A stretch of 64,000 nt of DNA from JACRLW01 sp046349595 (GTDB lineage Bacteria; Planctomycetota; UBA1135; UBA2386): the NCBI GenBank assembly GCA_046349595.1, contig JAXMCA010000002.1:1798001-1862000 (forward strand), given 5' to 3'. Below the pieces are notes generated by a model. It was given only the letters and a program-made list of their open reading frames with translations, did not search any database and was not told where the DNA came from. How positions within the stretch are numbered: the first letter of the stretch is position 1; each line of letters opens with the position of its first letter. The translations under genes and the position numbers were made by a program. Positions 15,007 to 23,910 of the stretch are shown here, piece after piece.

Positions 15007-16752
15007 ATGTCCACTCGCTTCGCTGCGGCCGTCGTACCCCTGCTCGTCAGTGCACTCGTCGCACAGAACTTCGTACGCGTGCACGACAACGTGGTGGAGA
15101 AGCGAGGATCAGGTGCTCCAACCCGCATCTCGGTGACGTCGGGTGCGACCGCGCACTGCGGGACCTTGCTGGCCGCGCGCGACGGCCAATCGATCGTCAA
15201 CGGTTCGGGCGCGACCGTGATCACCAACGGTTTCATGAATCCCGCCTGCATGAATCGCAGAGGCGCCATCGCCTTCGTCGGCAATGCCACCGGCGCGCGC
15301 AACCAGGGCATCTTCGTCGCCGACGGCGGTGTGGTGCGCGCGATCGCCATGGGTTGCGGCCAAGGCGGCGGTTCGGGTCAGTTCGGCACCTGCGGTGATC
15401 CCTCTCCGGTCGGCGGCACGTTCGGCGGCTTCTTCGACGGCACCGTCTTCGCTCCGCCGATCGATGACGACGGTGACGTCCTGTTCCTCGCCGACATCCA
15501 GGGTGGCAGCGCGAGTCGCGCCCTGTTCCTGTACCTGGCCGCCAGCCAGACCATCGTGAAGGTCGCTGCGGTCGGCGATCCTTCGCCGCTGGGAGGTGTG
15601 TTCACGGCGCTCGGGCCCGGCTCGCTCGACCGCGACCGTCAGGTGCTGTTCCTGGCGCGCAGCACCGGGAGCAACCAGTACCTCGCCGACATCTTCCGCT
15701 GGCAGGTCGGCACCGTGAGTCGCTTCTGCGTCGCCGGAGATCCAGCTCCAGGCGGCAGCACGGTGTGGGGACTCGGCACGGAGAGCTTCGGGTTCGTCGA
15801 CAACACGACCGTCTTCGCGGGCCCGGTGCCGTCGATCAACGACTGCGGACAGGTCGCGTTCCGCATCATCACCAACGGCGGTGCCGTCAACGTCGGCGTC
15901 GCGGTGCGGACCAATGGCACCGACGCGTGGTACCTGACCGATGCGATGACGACGCCGGTCGGCGGCAACTACTTCGACTTCCAGGGTGCCGCGATCAACG
16001 GCAGCGGCCAGATCGCGGTCTTCGCCGATTTCATGCAGGGCGGCAACCCGAGCGCGGGTTGGATCGTCGGCCGCCCCGGAAGCTGGCGCGCGGCGTTGTT
16101 GTTCAACGACCCGGTCGACGGCGGCCTGTGTCACGTCCTCGGCTTCTCGCGCGTGCCGATGACGCCGCTGGACGACGACGGCGATCTGGTCGTGTGGTGC
16201 GACCTCGATCCCAACGGGACGATGGGGCGCATCCTCGTCAGCGCCGCGGACGGTTCCCTCACGGTGCTGGCGCGTCAGGGCGGTGCGACCGGCGCCGGAG
16301 GCAACTACGGAATGATCGATGCGTGGCCGTCGATGAACAGCTCGGGCCGTGTGTCGATCTCCTCCGGCACGACGGGCGTGGCGTGGAGCAGTGCGCATCT
16401 CATGGGCGTGCTTTGCGGCCCAGGGGTCGCCGCCAGTCCGTGCCGGTCGCTGGGTCAGACGCTCGACATCGATGACTTCGGTCCCGCGGGAACGAGCTTC
16501 GTGCTCTGCGTCTCGACGGCGACCCAGAGCCTGCCGGTTCCGCCCTACGGCACGCTGTTGATCGGCGGCAGCGCGCCGATCGTCACGCTGACGGGACTGG
16601 TGCCCTATCCCGGGCTGTCGGGACCGCACACCTCGCATCTACAGGTTCCGAACAACGCGGCGATCCGCGGCCTCGCAGTGCATTTCCAGAGCGTCGCGTT
16701 CACCGCCACCGGTCTGCAATTGACCAATCGCGCGTCGTCGTTGCTGCGATGA
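15007..16752 (+). CDS. Secreted protein with NxxGxxAF-type tandem repeats
   Basis: 581 residues from ATG 15007. The signal peptide is MSTRFAAAVVPLLVSALVAQ with cleavage before Gln-Asn. The body contains repeats in which 'NxxGxxAF' recurs, each followed by a strand-rich segment: NRRGAIAFVGN, NDCGQVAFRI and NGSGQIAVFADF. This is the pattern of choice-of-anchor tandem-repeat proteins that probably fold as beta-propellers. The last ~110 residues (FGPAGTSFVLCVSTATQSLP onward) match the C-terminal module of other exported proteins in this window. No catalytic motif is visible. A surface or extracellular structural or binding role is likely. A perfect inverted repeat lies 44 bp upstream. Confidence 0.8.
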   Translation: MSTRFAAAVVPLLVSALVAQNFVRVHDNVVEKRGSGAPTRISVTSGATAHCGTLLAARDGQSIVNGSGATVITNGFMNPACMNRRGAIAFVGNATGARNQGIFVADGGVVRAIAMGCGQGGGSGQFGTCGDPSPVGGTFGGFFDGTVFAPPIDDDGDVLFLADIQGGSASRALFLYLAASQTIVKVAAVGDPSPLGGVFTALGPGSLDRDRQVLFLARSTGSNQYLADIFRWQVGTVSRFCVAGDPAPGGSTVWGLGTESFGFVDNTTVFAGPVPSINDCGQVAFRIITNGGAVNVGVAVRTNGTDAWYLTDAMTTPVGGNYFDFQGAAINGSGQIAVFADFMQGGNPSAGWIVGRPGSWRAALLFNDPVDGGLCHVLGFSRVPMTPLDDDGDLVVWCDLDPNGTMGRILVSAADGSLTVLARQGGATGAGGNYGMIDAWPSMNSSGRVSISSGTTGVAWSSAHLMGVLCGPGVAASPCRSLGQTLDIDDFGPAGTSFVLCVSTATQSLPVPPYGTLLIGGSAPIVTLTGLVPYPGLSGPHTSHLQVPNNAAIRGLAVHFQSVAFTATGLQLTNRASSLLR

Positions 16753-16813
16753 CGCGCGGCATCGACCTCGTGCGGTTCATGCCTTCTCGGCCGAGGTCGC
16801 GGAACGGTGCTGG

Positions 16814-17359
16814 TCACTGAGCGCGGTAGAAGTAGTACTCCGCGGTGTACGGCACCCAGACGACTTCGTTCGGCTCGCCGGCGCGCGCAGGTGGGAGGCC
16901 GCCGTTCGTGTTGACCCGTTGGACGAAGGTGGTCGGTTCGAACGGACCGGGGCCGCGCGTCGAAACCGTGCGCAGCAGCAGCCACGGGATCGAATCGGGG
17001 TCGATCGTGCTGCGGGCGATGACCTGTCCGACGACGCCGCTGCCGCTGTTGCTCACCCACACCGGGCCGGAGCTGTGGTAGCCGAACTCGGCCGTCCTCC
17101 CCGCGTCTGCGTAGAGCAGCGCCACCGGACCGGTGAACAGCCATTCCCCGTTCCGGGCATCCCACCAGTAGGTCTGGAAGCCTTCGGCGTAGAGGTGGTG
17201 CGATACCCTGTTGCCGGCGGGAACCTGCAATGCCTCGCTCCCAACCGGCAGCGCAGGTGCGCGGTGGTCCTGCGCGGAAAGGGAGCAGGTGGCGAAGAGC
17301 GCCATCGCCATCAGGCGGGCGCAGACGGCGATCGGGGTGGTGAAGATGTCGAGTTTCAT
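16814..17359 (-). CDS. DUF3455-family exported protein
   Basis: 181 residues from ATG 17359, which has a good ribosome site (AGGAG). The signal peptide ends CSLSAQ before Asp-His. The rest is a clear DUF3455 protein: YAEGFQTYWWDARNGEWLFT, then SGVVGQVIARSTIDPDSIPW, then TTFVQRVNTNGGLPPA, ending VPYTAEYYFYRAQ. The family is widespread in bacteria and fungi and has no established biochemical role. It is convergent with the NxxGxxAF gene (61-bp gap). A damaged repeat-element copy lies upstream. Confidence 0.9.
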   Translation of the reverse strand: MKLDIFTTPIAVCARLMAMALFATCSLSAQDHRAPALPVGSEALQVPAGNRVSHHLYAEGFQTYWWDARNGEWLFTGPVALLYADAGRTAEFGYHSSGPVWVSNSGSGVVGQVIARSTIDPDSIPWLLLRTVSTRGPGPFEPTTFVQRVNTNGGLPPARAGEPNEVVWVPYTAEYYFYRAQ

Positions 17360-17469
17360 GATCTCCTGCTTGTTCTCGATGCGTTTCGGTGACGGGCTCG
17401 CGACCCGTTGCCTGAGGGAGTGAGTTGCCTGGTCAGTCGTGACGCGTCTTCGACCGATTCCCGGGACCT

Positions 17470-17560
17470 TGGGCCGGAGAGTCGTCGTGCGACGTGGCGA
17501 TCCGGGAGGCTGGAAGGCCCCGGCCAGCACCGCGACATGTGTCGCTCGGTGACGAGCGCG
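17470..17560 (-). repeat. Dispersed palindromic element, copy B (partial)
   Basis: About 90 bp that align with copy A (1261-1401) around the conserved core CCCCGGCCAGCA and the flanking palindrome arm (GTCGTCGTGCGAC, GGCGATCCGGGAGG). The outer parts have diverged or been lost. It lies upstream of the DUF3455 gene, between two minus-strand genes. Confidence 0.65.
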
Positions 17561-17641
17561 CCCGCCTGCTCCAAGCAGTCGATCGAAAGGGCCGGATGCG
17601 CCGATTCGATGTGTTCCGGACCGCCGCGGGGGAACCGCAGG

Positions 17642-19198
17642 TCAACGGGGCGGGTGGTACGCGTACTCGCGCTCGGGGCCGAGCACGACGCGGTGGGTCT
17701 GCGCACCGGAGACCACGTCATGGATGCCCTGCGGAAGCAGGCAGCGTCGGCTCCGTCGACCGACGACGACCGGACTGCAGACTCCGCCGGCTTCCCTGCA
17801 CTCGAGCCGAAGCGACTCGAGGGGATCCGCGACCTCCTCGAAGGCGACCGCAGTTGCCGGCCGCAGGTCGAGATCCAGATCGATGCGGTCGTTCGCGCCG
17901 AGGTGCAGCGTCGTGATCGGTGATGCGAGGTATGCGGAAACGCAGAACGCCTGCGCGGTGTAGTCACCTCCGGCGAGGTCGCCGAGGTTCACCACCGCAC
18001 TGCCGGCCTCGCTGTAGCCGGCGCCGATGCTGCGACCCGCGGAGTCGCGCAGGATCAGCGTGCACGGACCTGCGGACTTGGCCGGCACCCCCCTCAGTCT
18101 CGCCCGCACCCCATTGCCGCAATGAACGCCGGTGGTCAACAGCACCTCAGGTCGATCGGCGACCAGGCGATCGAGTGGAATGGTCGGCTTGCCGGACCCC
18201 GGTTCGAGAGAGAGGTCGAACTCGCGGCGTTCCAGATCGTCGACGACGACCTGGACCTCCTCGTCCTGCGACTTCCGCTCCAATCGGATCTGTCTGCGAC
18301 GGCCGCCACCGACAGGTTCCATCGTGAGGTCCATGGTTCCGCTGAGCGCCGCGTCGCGGAAGCACAGTCGGATCGTGGCGCGTGCGAGATCGACGAACTG
18401 CGCACTACACGCCATGTCGACCTCGACGAAGCGATCGCGGGCAGAGAATTCGAAGTCGCGTGAGGCGAGACTCGGCCCTCCTGCTTTCGGCCGCACATCG
18501 ACGTGCAACGATCCGCCGAGCGCGAGACCGAGTGGCACCCAGAGCTGGTCCGTGCCGAACTCGAACTGAGCCGTCACTCCCGCCGCGAAACTCGCTTTCG
18601 CGTCGATCATGGAGTCGGCGAACCGCAGGTCGCGGAGTGCGCCGAAGATCGTCGAACGATCGCGGAGCGCAGGCGGCACGCGACAGAGATGGACAGCGAT
18701 CCTGGTCGCCGGTGGCAACTCGATCCGGTTGTCCACGCCGCGAACGATCTCGTCGCCGTGGACGAGTGCGAGGGTGCCGTCGCGTGTGATGAGAGCACCG
18801 CAGAGGGAATGCGACGACACGATCGGGTGTCGAGGTTGCCATGTCGCCTTGCTCAACTGCGGCAGGATCGCCTCGTCGAGATCGATGAGACGCGACTCGA
18901 TCGGCGCGCCGGCGCACCAACCCGAGACGCTGGTCTGCCCCGACTCGTCCCGGGAAGTGCGCGTCCTGCTGAAGTCCGAATCGGTGAGCAGCCGTGGGAA
19001 TCCCACGCTGCCCGCCGCGCCTCTCGGTGCGCCGTCGTCGACGGACTGGACCGCGTCATGCCGCCGAGGATGCTCGGACGACCCGCGCGCATTGCCGGTG
19101 ACGGACACCCACAGTGAGGCCGCCAGCGCCGCGAGGAGCGCGGTCCACCAGCACCACTCGGCGGCAACTCGCGGCATGCGCCGGGATTCGTGATTCAC
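17642..19198 (-). CDS. Membrane-anchored protein of unknown function
   Basis: 518 residues. A single hydrophobic segment near the N-terminus (WCWWTALLAALAASLWVSVT, residues 16-35) should anchor the protein with the bulk outside. The outer part is beta-rich, with several Ig- or carboxypeptidase-regulatory-like stretches (GSAVVNLGDLAGGDYTAQAF; ATRIAVHLCRVPPALRD). The segment GTLALVHGDEIVRGVDNRIE could be part of a degenerate enzyme domain, but I see no complete active site. ATG 19177 is an alternative start. I do not recognise the family. Repeat elements lie both downstream (copy B) and upstream (copy C). Confidence 0.7.
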   Translation of the reverse strand: MNHESRRMPRVAAEWCWWTALLAALAASLWVSVTGNARGSSEHPRRHDAVQSVDDGAPRGAAGSVGFPRLLTDSDFSRTRTSRDESGQTSVSGWCAGAPIESRLIDLDEAILPQLSKATWQPRHPIVSSHSLCGALITRDGTLALVHGDEIVRGVDNRIELPPATRIAVHLCRVPPALRDRSTIFGALRDLRFADSMIDAKASFAAGVTAQFEFGTDQLWVPLGLALGGSLHVDVRPKAGGPSLASRDFEFSARDRFVEVDMACSAQFVDLARATIRLCFRDAALSGTMDLTMEPVGGGRRRQIRLERKSQDEEVQVVVDDLERREFDLSLEPGSGKPTIPLDRLVADRPEVLLTTGVHCGNGVRARLRGVPAKSAGPCTLILRDSAGRSIGAGYSEAGSAVVNLGDLAGGDYTAQAFCVSAYLASPITTLHLGANDRIDLDLDLRPATAVAFEEVADPLESLRLECREAGGVCSPVVVGRRSRRCLLPQGIHDVVSGAQTHRVVLGPEREYAYHPPR

Positions 19199-19245
19199 GT
19201 GGCACTCCCCGTCTCAGAGTTTGGCATCCCCGCTCTCTGTTCCCG

Positions 19246-19362
19246 CGGGCCGGGGAATCGTCGCGCGGCGCGAAGATCCGTGAGGCCGGAGGGCCCGGGG
19301 AAGCATAGCGACGTGCGCCTGCCTGGTCGGCGCGAGGCGGCGACGCGGCGCGGGTTCAGCCC
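19246..19362 (-). repeat. Dispersed palindromic element, copy C
   Basis: About 117 bp, same orientation as copy A. Shared blocks include AATCGTCGCGCGGCGCGAAG, GATCCGTGAGGCCGGAGGGC and CTGGTCGGCGCGAGGCGGCG. The copy lies in the 319-bp gap between the TolC-type gene and the membrane-anchored protein gene. I see no gene in the rest of that gap. Confidence 0.75.
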
Positions 19363-19517
19363 GGTCGTCCGCCGTCGGATCGGGCGAGGACGCATGCCCT
19401 GCAGTCGTATCGGTCGTCGAACTGGAGTCGGAGCGCCGCGACTCGTCTGCCTGGCGAGCCCGGTCGACGTCAGCGCGTCGTGTCGCGGTGAGATCACGTC
19501 ATCGGCCCGGCAACGGG

Positions 19518-20834
19518 TCACCGACCACGTTGAGGATCGGTGCGCTCTTCCGGCAGACCTTCGGCGCGGTCCCTGAGCCAGCGGTCGAGAGCGAGCGGCC
19601 AGGACACCTCGGCGAGGGACTTGTGTGCTTCGAGGAGATCGCGTCGGGCGGCGATCTCGCTGCGCATCGATTCAAGCAAGGCGTCGAATTCGATCTCACC
19701 GGCCTCGAAGGCCTTCTCGGCATGCTCGCGCAGGCGTGCCTGGCGCTCGGCGAGCGGGATCGCGTGTTCGCGCAGGTAACCCGCCTCCTGCTCGACGCGC
19801 GTCGCTGCGGTGAGGACCTCCTCGGTCACACGGTGCGCGGTTGCACGCGCTTCCGCGGCGGCGGCGAGGAGATCGGCGTTCTTCTCGGCCTGCTCGGCAC
19901 TGCCGGAGTCGAAGATCGGCAGTTCGACCTCGAGGGAGGCCACGCCGAAGAGGTGTCCGCCGTTGGTGCGTGGCCCGGCCGCGACGTGCGGCAGGAAGCG
20001 CAGCGGCGACGCCGCGAGATGCGCGCGGTCGAGCGCGGCTGCGTAGTGCGCAGCGGTGGCGACGAGTTCGGGTCGCGTCCTCGTGGCCTCGGCGAGCAAC
20101 GCTTCGGCGTCCTCGGCGGGTGGGCCCTGGTCGGGGAGCACACCGTCGGCGAGTTGGAGCGCGACGGGGCGCTCGAAGCCGAGCGCGAAGGCGAAGGCCA
20201 TCTCGAGACCGCCGACGTCGATCTCCTCGTGCGCGAGCTGCGCGTGCACGGCGGCGACCTGCGCCTGCGCGCGTTCGATCGTGAAGGGTGCGTCGAGGCC
20301 GACCTCGACGCGGCGTTGCGCGGCATGAAGCGCGCGGTCGGCGACGTCGAGGAGTTCGGAAGTGAGCTTGCGGCCCTCGTGGGCGGCGACGATCGCGTCG
20401 TAGGCCGTGCACACCGACAGCGCGAGCTTGCGACGCTCCACGAGCAGTTCGGCGATGCTCGCTTGCAGCTCGTGATCGGCTTCGGATTGGCGATCGGCGC
20501 GCAGGAACAGCTCGCTCAGCGACAGACCGATCGGATAGGTCGTCTGCAGTGCGGTCACGGCGTGCGGCGAGAGGCCGAAGTCCTCCCATTCCACGCCGAG
20601 CGTGGGATTCGGCAGTTCGCCGGCGTGGTCGAGGCGGGCGCGCGCGGCGTCGAGACGCGCACGCCACGCCTCGGCAGTCGGCGCGAAGTCGATCGCGAGC
20701 TGCACGCATTCGGCGCGCGACAGGGGGTGGTCGGCCCGTTTCGCGTCCCAGCCCGGCGCGATGACCGGCTCGGGCGCGCTGCCGCAGGCACCGGTGAGTG
20801 CACACGTCAGAAGGACGAGGTCACGGCGACGCAT
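19518..20834 (-). CDS. TolC-family outer-membrane efflux channel
   Basis: 438 residues from ATG 20834. The lipobox LTCALTGACGS gives a lipid-anchored outer-membrane factor (OprM/CusC style). Two outer-membrane-efflux repeats of long alpha-helix follow: PLSRAECVQLAIDFAPTAEA with NPTLGVEWEDFGLSPHAV, and TRTRPELVATAAHYAAALDR with ASLEVELPIFDSGSAEQAEK. It forms the exit duct for the RND pump. The start lies 14 bp inside the 3' end of the pump gene, so translation is coupled. It is the last gene of the efflux operon. Confidence 0.92.
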   Translation of the reverse strand: MRRRDLVLLTCALTGACGSAPEPVIAPGWDAKRADHPLSRAECVQLAIDFAPTAEAWRARLDAARARLDHAGELPNPTLGVEWEDFGLSPHAVTALQTTYPIGLSLSELFLRADRQSEADHELQASIAELLVERRKLALSVCTAYDAIVAAHEGRKLTSELLDVADRALHAAQRRVEVGLDAPFTIERAQAQVAAVHAQLAHEEIDVGGLEMAFAFALGFERPVALQLADGVLPDQGPPAEDAEALLAEATRTRPELVATAAHYAAALDRAHLAASPLRFLPHVAAGPRTNGGHLFGVASLEVELPIFDSGSAEQAEKNADLLAAAAEARATAHRVTEEVLTAATRVEQEAGYLREHAIPLAERQARLREHAEKAFEAGEIEFDALLESMRSEIAARRDLLEAHKSLAEVSWPLALDRWLRDRAEGLPEERTDPQRGR

Positions 20835-23800
20835 GCTCGATCTCCGGGACGAGATGACCGCGCGCGAACAGCGCACAGCCCAGCGGGACGATCCACAGCG
20901 CGAAGGCGGTCGACACCACGAGTCCGCCGATCACGGCCACCGCGAGCGGTCGCTGCAGCTCGGCGCCTGCGCCGAAGCCGAGCGCGAGGGGAAGGAGACC
21001 GGCGATCGCGGCGAGCGTGGTCATCAGGATCGGCCGCAGGCGCACCCGTGCGGCTGCGGTGATCGCCTCGCGCTCATCGAGACCTTCGCGGCGTCGCTGC
21101 TGCGCGTGCTCGATCAGGATGATGCCGTTCTTCACCACCAGCCCCACCAGCATGATCAGACCCATGCCGGAGCCGATGTTCAGGGTGATGCCGGTCATCC
21201 GCAGCGCGAGCAGTCCGCCGACCTGCCCGAAGGGCAGCGCGAGGAACAGCACCGCCGGCAGGCGCAGGGAGCGGAACTGGACCACCAGCAGCAGGAACAC
21301 CAGCCCCGACCCGAGCGCGAACACGATCAGCATGCGGTCGAAGGCGCGCTCCTGGCTGCGGATGGTGCCGTCCATCTCGAAGCGCACTCCGGCGGGACGC
21401 GGCAGGCCCGCGACCGCAGCCGCGACCGCGGCACTCGCGCTGCCGAGATCGGTTCCCGCGACCTTCGCCGTGACGCGCACCATCGGCACCTGGTTCTCGC
21501 GTTCGAGCTCGTTCTCGGCGAGACGACGTTCGAAGCTCGCGACCGAGCGCAGCGGAACACGCTTGCCGTCACGCGTGGTGACGAAGGCGTCGGGGCCGTC
21601 TCCGTCGATCTCCACCTCGTTGCGCCAGGGCGACGGATAGCGCACGCGCAGGTCGAGGAAGCGGTCGCCCTGCTGGACGCGGGTCGCGACGCTGCCGAGG
21701 CGCTGCGCGCGCATCTGCGCCGCGATCGACTCGGTGGTCAATCCTGCTGCTGCGGCGCGCACCGGATCCGGTCTCCAGGTCAGCTCCGGACTCCCGAAGG
21801 AGACGTGATTGGCGACGTCGACCACACCGGGCAGGTGTCCGATGCGATCGGCGACGGCGTTGGCGAAGTCCTGCAGAACCGGGTACTCCGCGCCCAGGAT
21901 CTTGACCTCGATCGGTTCGGGATTGCCCTCGAGATCGGCGATGGTGTCGGCCATCACCAGCACGAACTCGACCTCGGCCTGCGGCACCTCGTGCGCGAAG
22001 CGTTCGCGCAGGCCGTCGATGACCTCGAACACGTCGTGCTCGCGGTGGGAGCGCGGCTTCAAGCCGACCAGCATGTCGCCGGTGAACTGCTCGGTGGCGA
22101 AGAAGCCGAGCTCCGCGCCGGTGCGGCGCGAGAACGAGGCGACCTCGTCGGTCTCGCGGAGGATCGACTCGATGCGGCGACAGGTCGCGTCGGTGTCGAG
22201 CAGGCTGGTGCCCACCGGCAGGGTGTAGTCGAGCACGAAGCCGCCCTCGTCCATCTGCGGCAGGAAGTCGCTGCCGATGCCGCGCACGCCGGCCATGCCG
22301 AGCATCAGCAGCGTCAGCAGGATCGCGATCGTGCCGAGAGGGCGGCGCAGCGACCAGCCGACCATGCGCGCGTAACCGTCCTGCAGACGCGTCATGAGCC
22401 GCCGCGCGCGCACGCCCGGTCGCGGGAGCAGCCAGGGGCTCGCCAGCATCAGCGGTGCGTAGACCAGCGAGATCACCATCGACACGACGATGCTCACGCC
22501 GAGAGCGAGGCTGAGGCTGCGGAAGAACTGGCCGACCACGCCGGGCAGGAGCACCAACGGCAGGAACACGACCACCGTGGTCAGCGACGAACCGACGATC
22601 GCGCCGAACACCTCGCCCGTCGCCTCGCACACGACGTGGAATCCCGAGCGATCGGGGTCGAGATGGCGTCGTCGGGCGACGTTCTCCACCACGACGATCG
22701 AGTCGTCGATGATCAGACCGATCGCGACGGCGAGGCCGCCGAGGCTCATCAGGTTCAGCGACTCGCCGATCAGCGGGAACAGCGCGATGGTCAGCAGCAC
22801 GGACACCGGCACCGCCACGCTCGCGACCAGCGTCATGCGCCAGTCGGCGAGGAACAGTGCGATCACCACGATCGACAGCAGTGCGCCGAGCGCGATCGCG
22901 TCGCGCACGCCATCGATCGACGCCTCGACCAGCTGCGCCTGGTCGTAGACCGGCTCGATGCGCCCGCCGAAGGGGATGCCCGGGGCGATCTCGTCGAGCA
23001 CGCGTGTGACGTCGCGCGACAGGTCGGTGACCTTGCCGCCGTCGCGGAGCATCACGCTCACGACCACGCCGTCGGCGCCGCCGCCGGTCACGATCATGCT
23101 GCGCGTCGCGGTGGTCTCGATCACCCGGCCGAGCGAGCCGAGCAGGATCGGGTCGGCGCCCTCGCGGGCGATCGCGAGGCCCGTGACCTCGTCGACGCTG
23201 CGGAAACGGCCGTCGACCAGCAGTTGGTACTGCAGCGATTCGGTCGACGACAGGCCGACGGCGGCGACCTGGTTGGCGCTGCGGAGCGCCTGCTCCACGT
23301 CGAGCACGTCGAGGCGGGCCGCCGCCAGCGCGAGCGGATCGACCTCGAACACGAACTCACGCGTGTCGCCGCTCTGCACGGTCACGCGGAACGCGTCCGG
23401 CAGGCGTGACAGCCGCGGCGCGAGTTCGAGTTCGATCCACTCGGCGAGCTCGGCACGTGCCACGGCATCCGCGCGCTGCGCCTCGCCGGGGATCACGTTG
23501 ACGCTCAGCACCGGGAACACCGCCGGCGTCTGCCGCTCGATCACCAACTCGACGTCGCCCGGCAGTCCGGCCTGAGCGACGCGGGCACGCACCTCGCTGA
23601 GGGCCTCGAGCATGTCGGTGTCCTCGGCGAAGTCGAGCGACAGCTCGGAGGCGCCGCGCACCGTCTTGCTGCGCACGCGCGTGAGCCCGGGCACGACCAG
23701 CGCGCGTTCCATCGGACGCGTCACTTCGGCGAGCATCGCCTGCACCGGCTGCTCGCCGCGCTCGGCGATCACCACGATGCGTGGGAAGGCGACGCCGGGA

Positions 23801-23910
23801 TAGATCGCACGCGCCGAGTGCTGGACGGCGAACACCCCGCCGACCAGCCCGAGCGCGAGCAGGACGAACAGCGCGCGCCGATGGTGGTGGATCCGAGCGA
23901 CGAAGTTCAA
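20821..23910 (-). CDS. RND-family efflux pump (AcrB/CusA-like inner-membrane transporter)
   Basis: 1029 residues, the normal RND length. Twelve transmembrane segments and two large periplasmic loops are visible. The proton-relay Asp pair of TM4 is D402-D403 (AVAIGLIIDDSIVVVENVAR), matching AcrB D407/D408. The C-terminal half has VGLVVKNGIILIEHAQ and RPILMTTLAAIAGLLPLALG. The first codon is TTG at 23910, whose last bases overlap the TGA of the preceding fusion-protein gene (TTGA). It exports a substrate with protons as driving force. Substrate class (metal or drug) cannot be fixed: the periplasmic Met triad typical of CusA is not evident, and the protein is closer to the HAE-type multidrug branch (tentative). 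Confidence 0.93.
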   Translation of the reverse strand: MNFVARIHHHRRALFVLLALGLVGGVFAVQHSARAIYPGVAFPRIVVIAERGEQPVQAMLAEVTRPMERALVVPGLTRVRSKTVRGASELSLDFAEDTDMLEALSEVRARVAQAGLPGDVELVIERQTPAVFPVLSVNVIPGEAQRADAVARAELAEWIELELAPRLSRLPDAFRVTVQSGDTREFVFEVDPLALAAARLDVLDVEQALRSANQVAAVGLSSTESLQYQLLVDGRFRSVDEVTGLAIAREGADPILLGSLGRVIETTATRSMIVTGGGADGVVVSVMLRDGGKVTDLSRDVTRVLDEIAPGIPFGGRIEPVYDQAQLVEASIDGVRDAIALGALLSIVVIALFLADWRMTLVASVAVPVSVLLTIALFPLIGESLNLMSLGGLAVAIGLIIDDSIVVVENVARRRHLDPDRSGFHVVCEATGEVFGAIVGSSLTTVVVFLPLVLLPGVVGQFFRSLSLALGVSIVVSMVISLVYAPLMLASPWLLPRPGVRARRLMTRLQDGYARMVGWSLRRPLGTIAILLTLLMLGMAGVRGIGSDFLPQMDEGGFVLDYTLPVGTSLLDTDATCRRIESILRETDEVASFSRRTGAELGFFATEQFTGDMLVGLKPRSHREHDVFEVIDGLRERFAHEVPQAEVEFVLVMADTIADLEGNPEPIEVKILGAEYPVLQDFANAVADRIGHLPGVVDVANHVSFGSPELTWRPDPVRAAAAGLTTESIAAQMRAQRLGSVATRVQQGDRFLDLRVRYPSPWRNEVEIDGDGPDAFVTTRDGKRVPLRSVASFERRLAENELERENQVPMVRVTAKVAGTDLGSASAAVAAAVAGLPRPAGVRFEMDGTIRSQERAFDRMLIVFALGSGLVFLLLVVQFRSLRLPAVLFLALPFGQVGGLLALRMTGITLNIGSGMGLIMLVGLVVKNGIILIEHAQQRRREGLDEREAITAAARVRLRPILMTTLAAIAGLLPLALGFGAGAELQRPLAVAVIGGLVVSTAFALWIVPLGCALFARGHLVPEIEHASP

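Noticed and set aside
20602..23409. A 935-codon open frame on the plus strand
   Set aside because: It lies opposite the RND pump and TolC-type genes, is extremely rich in Arg, His, Gln and Asp, and has no domain. It is a shadow of the high-GC coding strand.
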